NCBI RefSeq assembly: GCF_012295575.1
Contig: NZ_CP051180.1
Location: forward strand, 310,001 to 374,000
From: Ferrimonas lipolytica
Lineage (GTDB): Bacteria; Pseudomonadota; Gammaproteobacteria; Enterobacterales; Shewanellaceae
DNA: 64,000 bases
Direction of reading: 5' to 3'
Positions 63,160 through 64,000 of the stretch are shown here, piece after piece. Every line of letters starts with the position of its first letter. Position 1 is the first letter of the stretch. The position numbers and the translations under genes were made by a program. The notes below the pieces were generated by a model. That model had not been told where the DNA came from and did no database searches. It saw only the letters and a list, made by a program, of their open reading frames with translations.

Positions 63160-64000
63160 GCCATTACGATCTATTTAATGGCGATGCCGATGGTATCTTT
63201 GCATTAATTCAGCTGCGTAAAGCTCAGCCACGAAAGTCGATATTAGTCAGCGGAGTTAAGCGTGATATTGAGCTGCTGGCCAAGGTTGATGCGAACAATC
63301 GCGACAGCCTTACGGTGTTAGATATCTCGCTAGATAGCAATCGATCCGCGCTCCAACAAGCGTTGCTGAATGGCGCCAGTGTTGATTACGTCGATCATCA
63401 CTTTGCTGGCGAGATCCCAAGCCATCCTAAGCTAGCCACTGTGATTGAAACCGGACCGGCGTGGTGTACCAGTTTATTGGTTGATCGATTGTTGCATCAT
63501 CGCTATCCAGACTGGGCTATCGCGGGTGCCTTTGGTGATAACCTTGATACGGTTGCGAGTCATTATGGCCAACGCCTAGCGATGTCGGAGCCGCAACTGC
63601 GTCAACTACAAACCTTAGGTCGATTAGTTAACTACAACGGCTATGGATTAACACTGGATGACTTGCAGTTTACTCCAGTGGAGCTCTATCAACGGTTACT
63701 GGCATACGACGATGCTATTGCTGCCGCGCACGGGCAAGAAGTGCTGGCGCTGCAGCAGCAACATGACAGCGACATGAGCCAGACCCAAGCGCTTGAACCG
63801 CTGCAAACGAGTACTGATAGCCAAGTCTACCTGTTGCCCAACCAAGCTTGGGCACGACGTGTAAGCGGCACCCTAGCTAATCAATTACAACTGCGCCATC
63901 CACGACACGCGATTGCGATGCTGCTCCCTATTGATGGTGGCTATCAAGTGTCAGTGCGGGTACCTACTGGTTTTGCTTTAACTGCGGACAAGTTTTGTCG
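63156..64000 (+). CDS. DHH-family phosphoesterase-like protein (C-terminus off window)
   Basis: About 281 residues are visible and the gene continues past the window end. Motifs of DHH phosphoesterases are present: [20 protein letters not shown] (DxDG) near the start, [11 protein letters not shown], and [10 protein letters not shown] (the DHH triad), then [12 protein letters not shown]. Such enzymes cleave phosphodiesters or 3'-phosphoadenosine phosphate (Orn/NrnA-like). Being coupled to cysC, a role in removing PAP from PAPS use is an attractive inference, but substrate is unproven. Confidence 0.75.
   Translation, partial: MSHYDLFNGDADGIFALIQLRKAQPRKSILVSGVKRDIELLAKVDANNRDSLTVLDISLDSNRSALQQALLNGASVDYVDHHFAGEIPSHPKLATVIETGPAWCTSLLVDRLLHHRYPDWAIAGAFGDNLDTVASHYGQRLAMSEPQLRQLQTLGRLVNYNGYGLTLDDLQFTPVELYQRLLAYDDAIAAAHGQEVLALQQQHDSDMSQTQALEPLQTSTDSQVYLLPNQAWARRVSGTLANQLQLRHPRHAIAMLLPIDGGYQVSVRVPTGFALTADKFC

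Overview
The window looks like a chromosomal segment of a gammaproteobacterium from the Alteromonadales, on the Shewanella/Ferrimonas side. The evidence is the gene order yggS-proC-yggT-yggU-rdgB-hemW next to pilTU, the set mutY/yggX/trmB/yggL/glsB, a CymA-type tetraheme cytochrome, a TorF-family porin and a DeaD helicase with an RGG tail. This taxonomic call is inference from gene content, not from a marker-gene search.

Layout. 1-9.2 kb: an FkpA-like lipoprotein (partial), YaeQ, a HIT protein, a divergent c-di-GMP pair (HD-GYP response regulator and membrane GGDEF protein), DeaD, a glutathione transferase, a ProX-like tRNA deacylase and a SigZ-like sigma factor. 9.5-10.8 kb: a minus-strand operon of four identical tRNA-Phe genes. 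It is followed by a tandem array of 121-bp units, each made of the 3' part of tRNA-Phe plus a UUCG-loop terminator, and by one chimeric tRNA-Phe pseudogene. 11-27.4 kb: a TorF-like porin, then a long minus-strand ethanolamine-utilisation microcompartment operon in the order eutS-P-Q-T-D-M-M-N-E-J-G-A-B-C-L, followed by pduS-like, pduT-like and an ethanolamine permease. It carries all the core enzymes: ammonia-lyase EutBC with reactivase EutA, aldehyde dehydrogenase EutE, alcohol dehydrogenase EutG, phosphotransacetylase EutD, adenosyltransferase EutT, and shell proteins EutS/M/M/N/L. There is no eutH, eutK, eutR or eutVW in the window. The Fe-S pair PduS/PduT sits where eutK/eutR lie in enterics.

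28-44.7 kb: housekeeping genes (yggX, mutY, trmB, yggL, glsB, yggN-like, a LysR regulator, a DUF885 peptidase-like protein, hemW, rdgB, a histidine phosphatase, DUF4426, yggU, yggT, proC, yggS, pilT, pilU). 44.9-52 kb: a TetR-MFP-RND efflux operon and a YiaW/YiaV-like membrane pair. 52.7-64 kb: a NapH-like polyferredoxin, a CymA-like cytochrome, formaldehyde detoxification (frmA/fghA with a divergent LysR), and a sulfate-activation operon cysD-cysN-SLC13-cysC followed by a DHH-family protein cut by the window end.

Four copies of a roughly 245-290 bp dispersed element with imperfect terminal inverted repeats are scattered from 28.6 to 54.2 kb. Three of them begin exactly at the T-tract of a Rho-independent terminator. 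A promoter-to-terminator unit at 34.55-34.75 kb with a long 5' hairpin is a good candidate for an unannotated small RNA. The best candidates for something new are the tRNA-Phe-derived array, the eut/pdu hybrid compartment, the terminator-associated repeat and the candidate sRNA.
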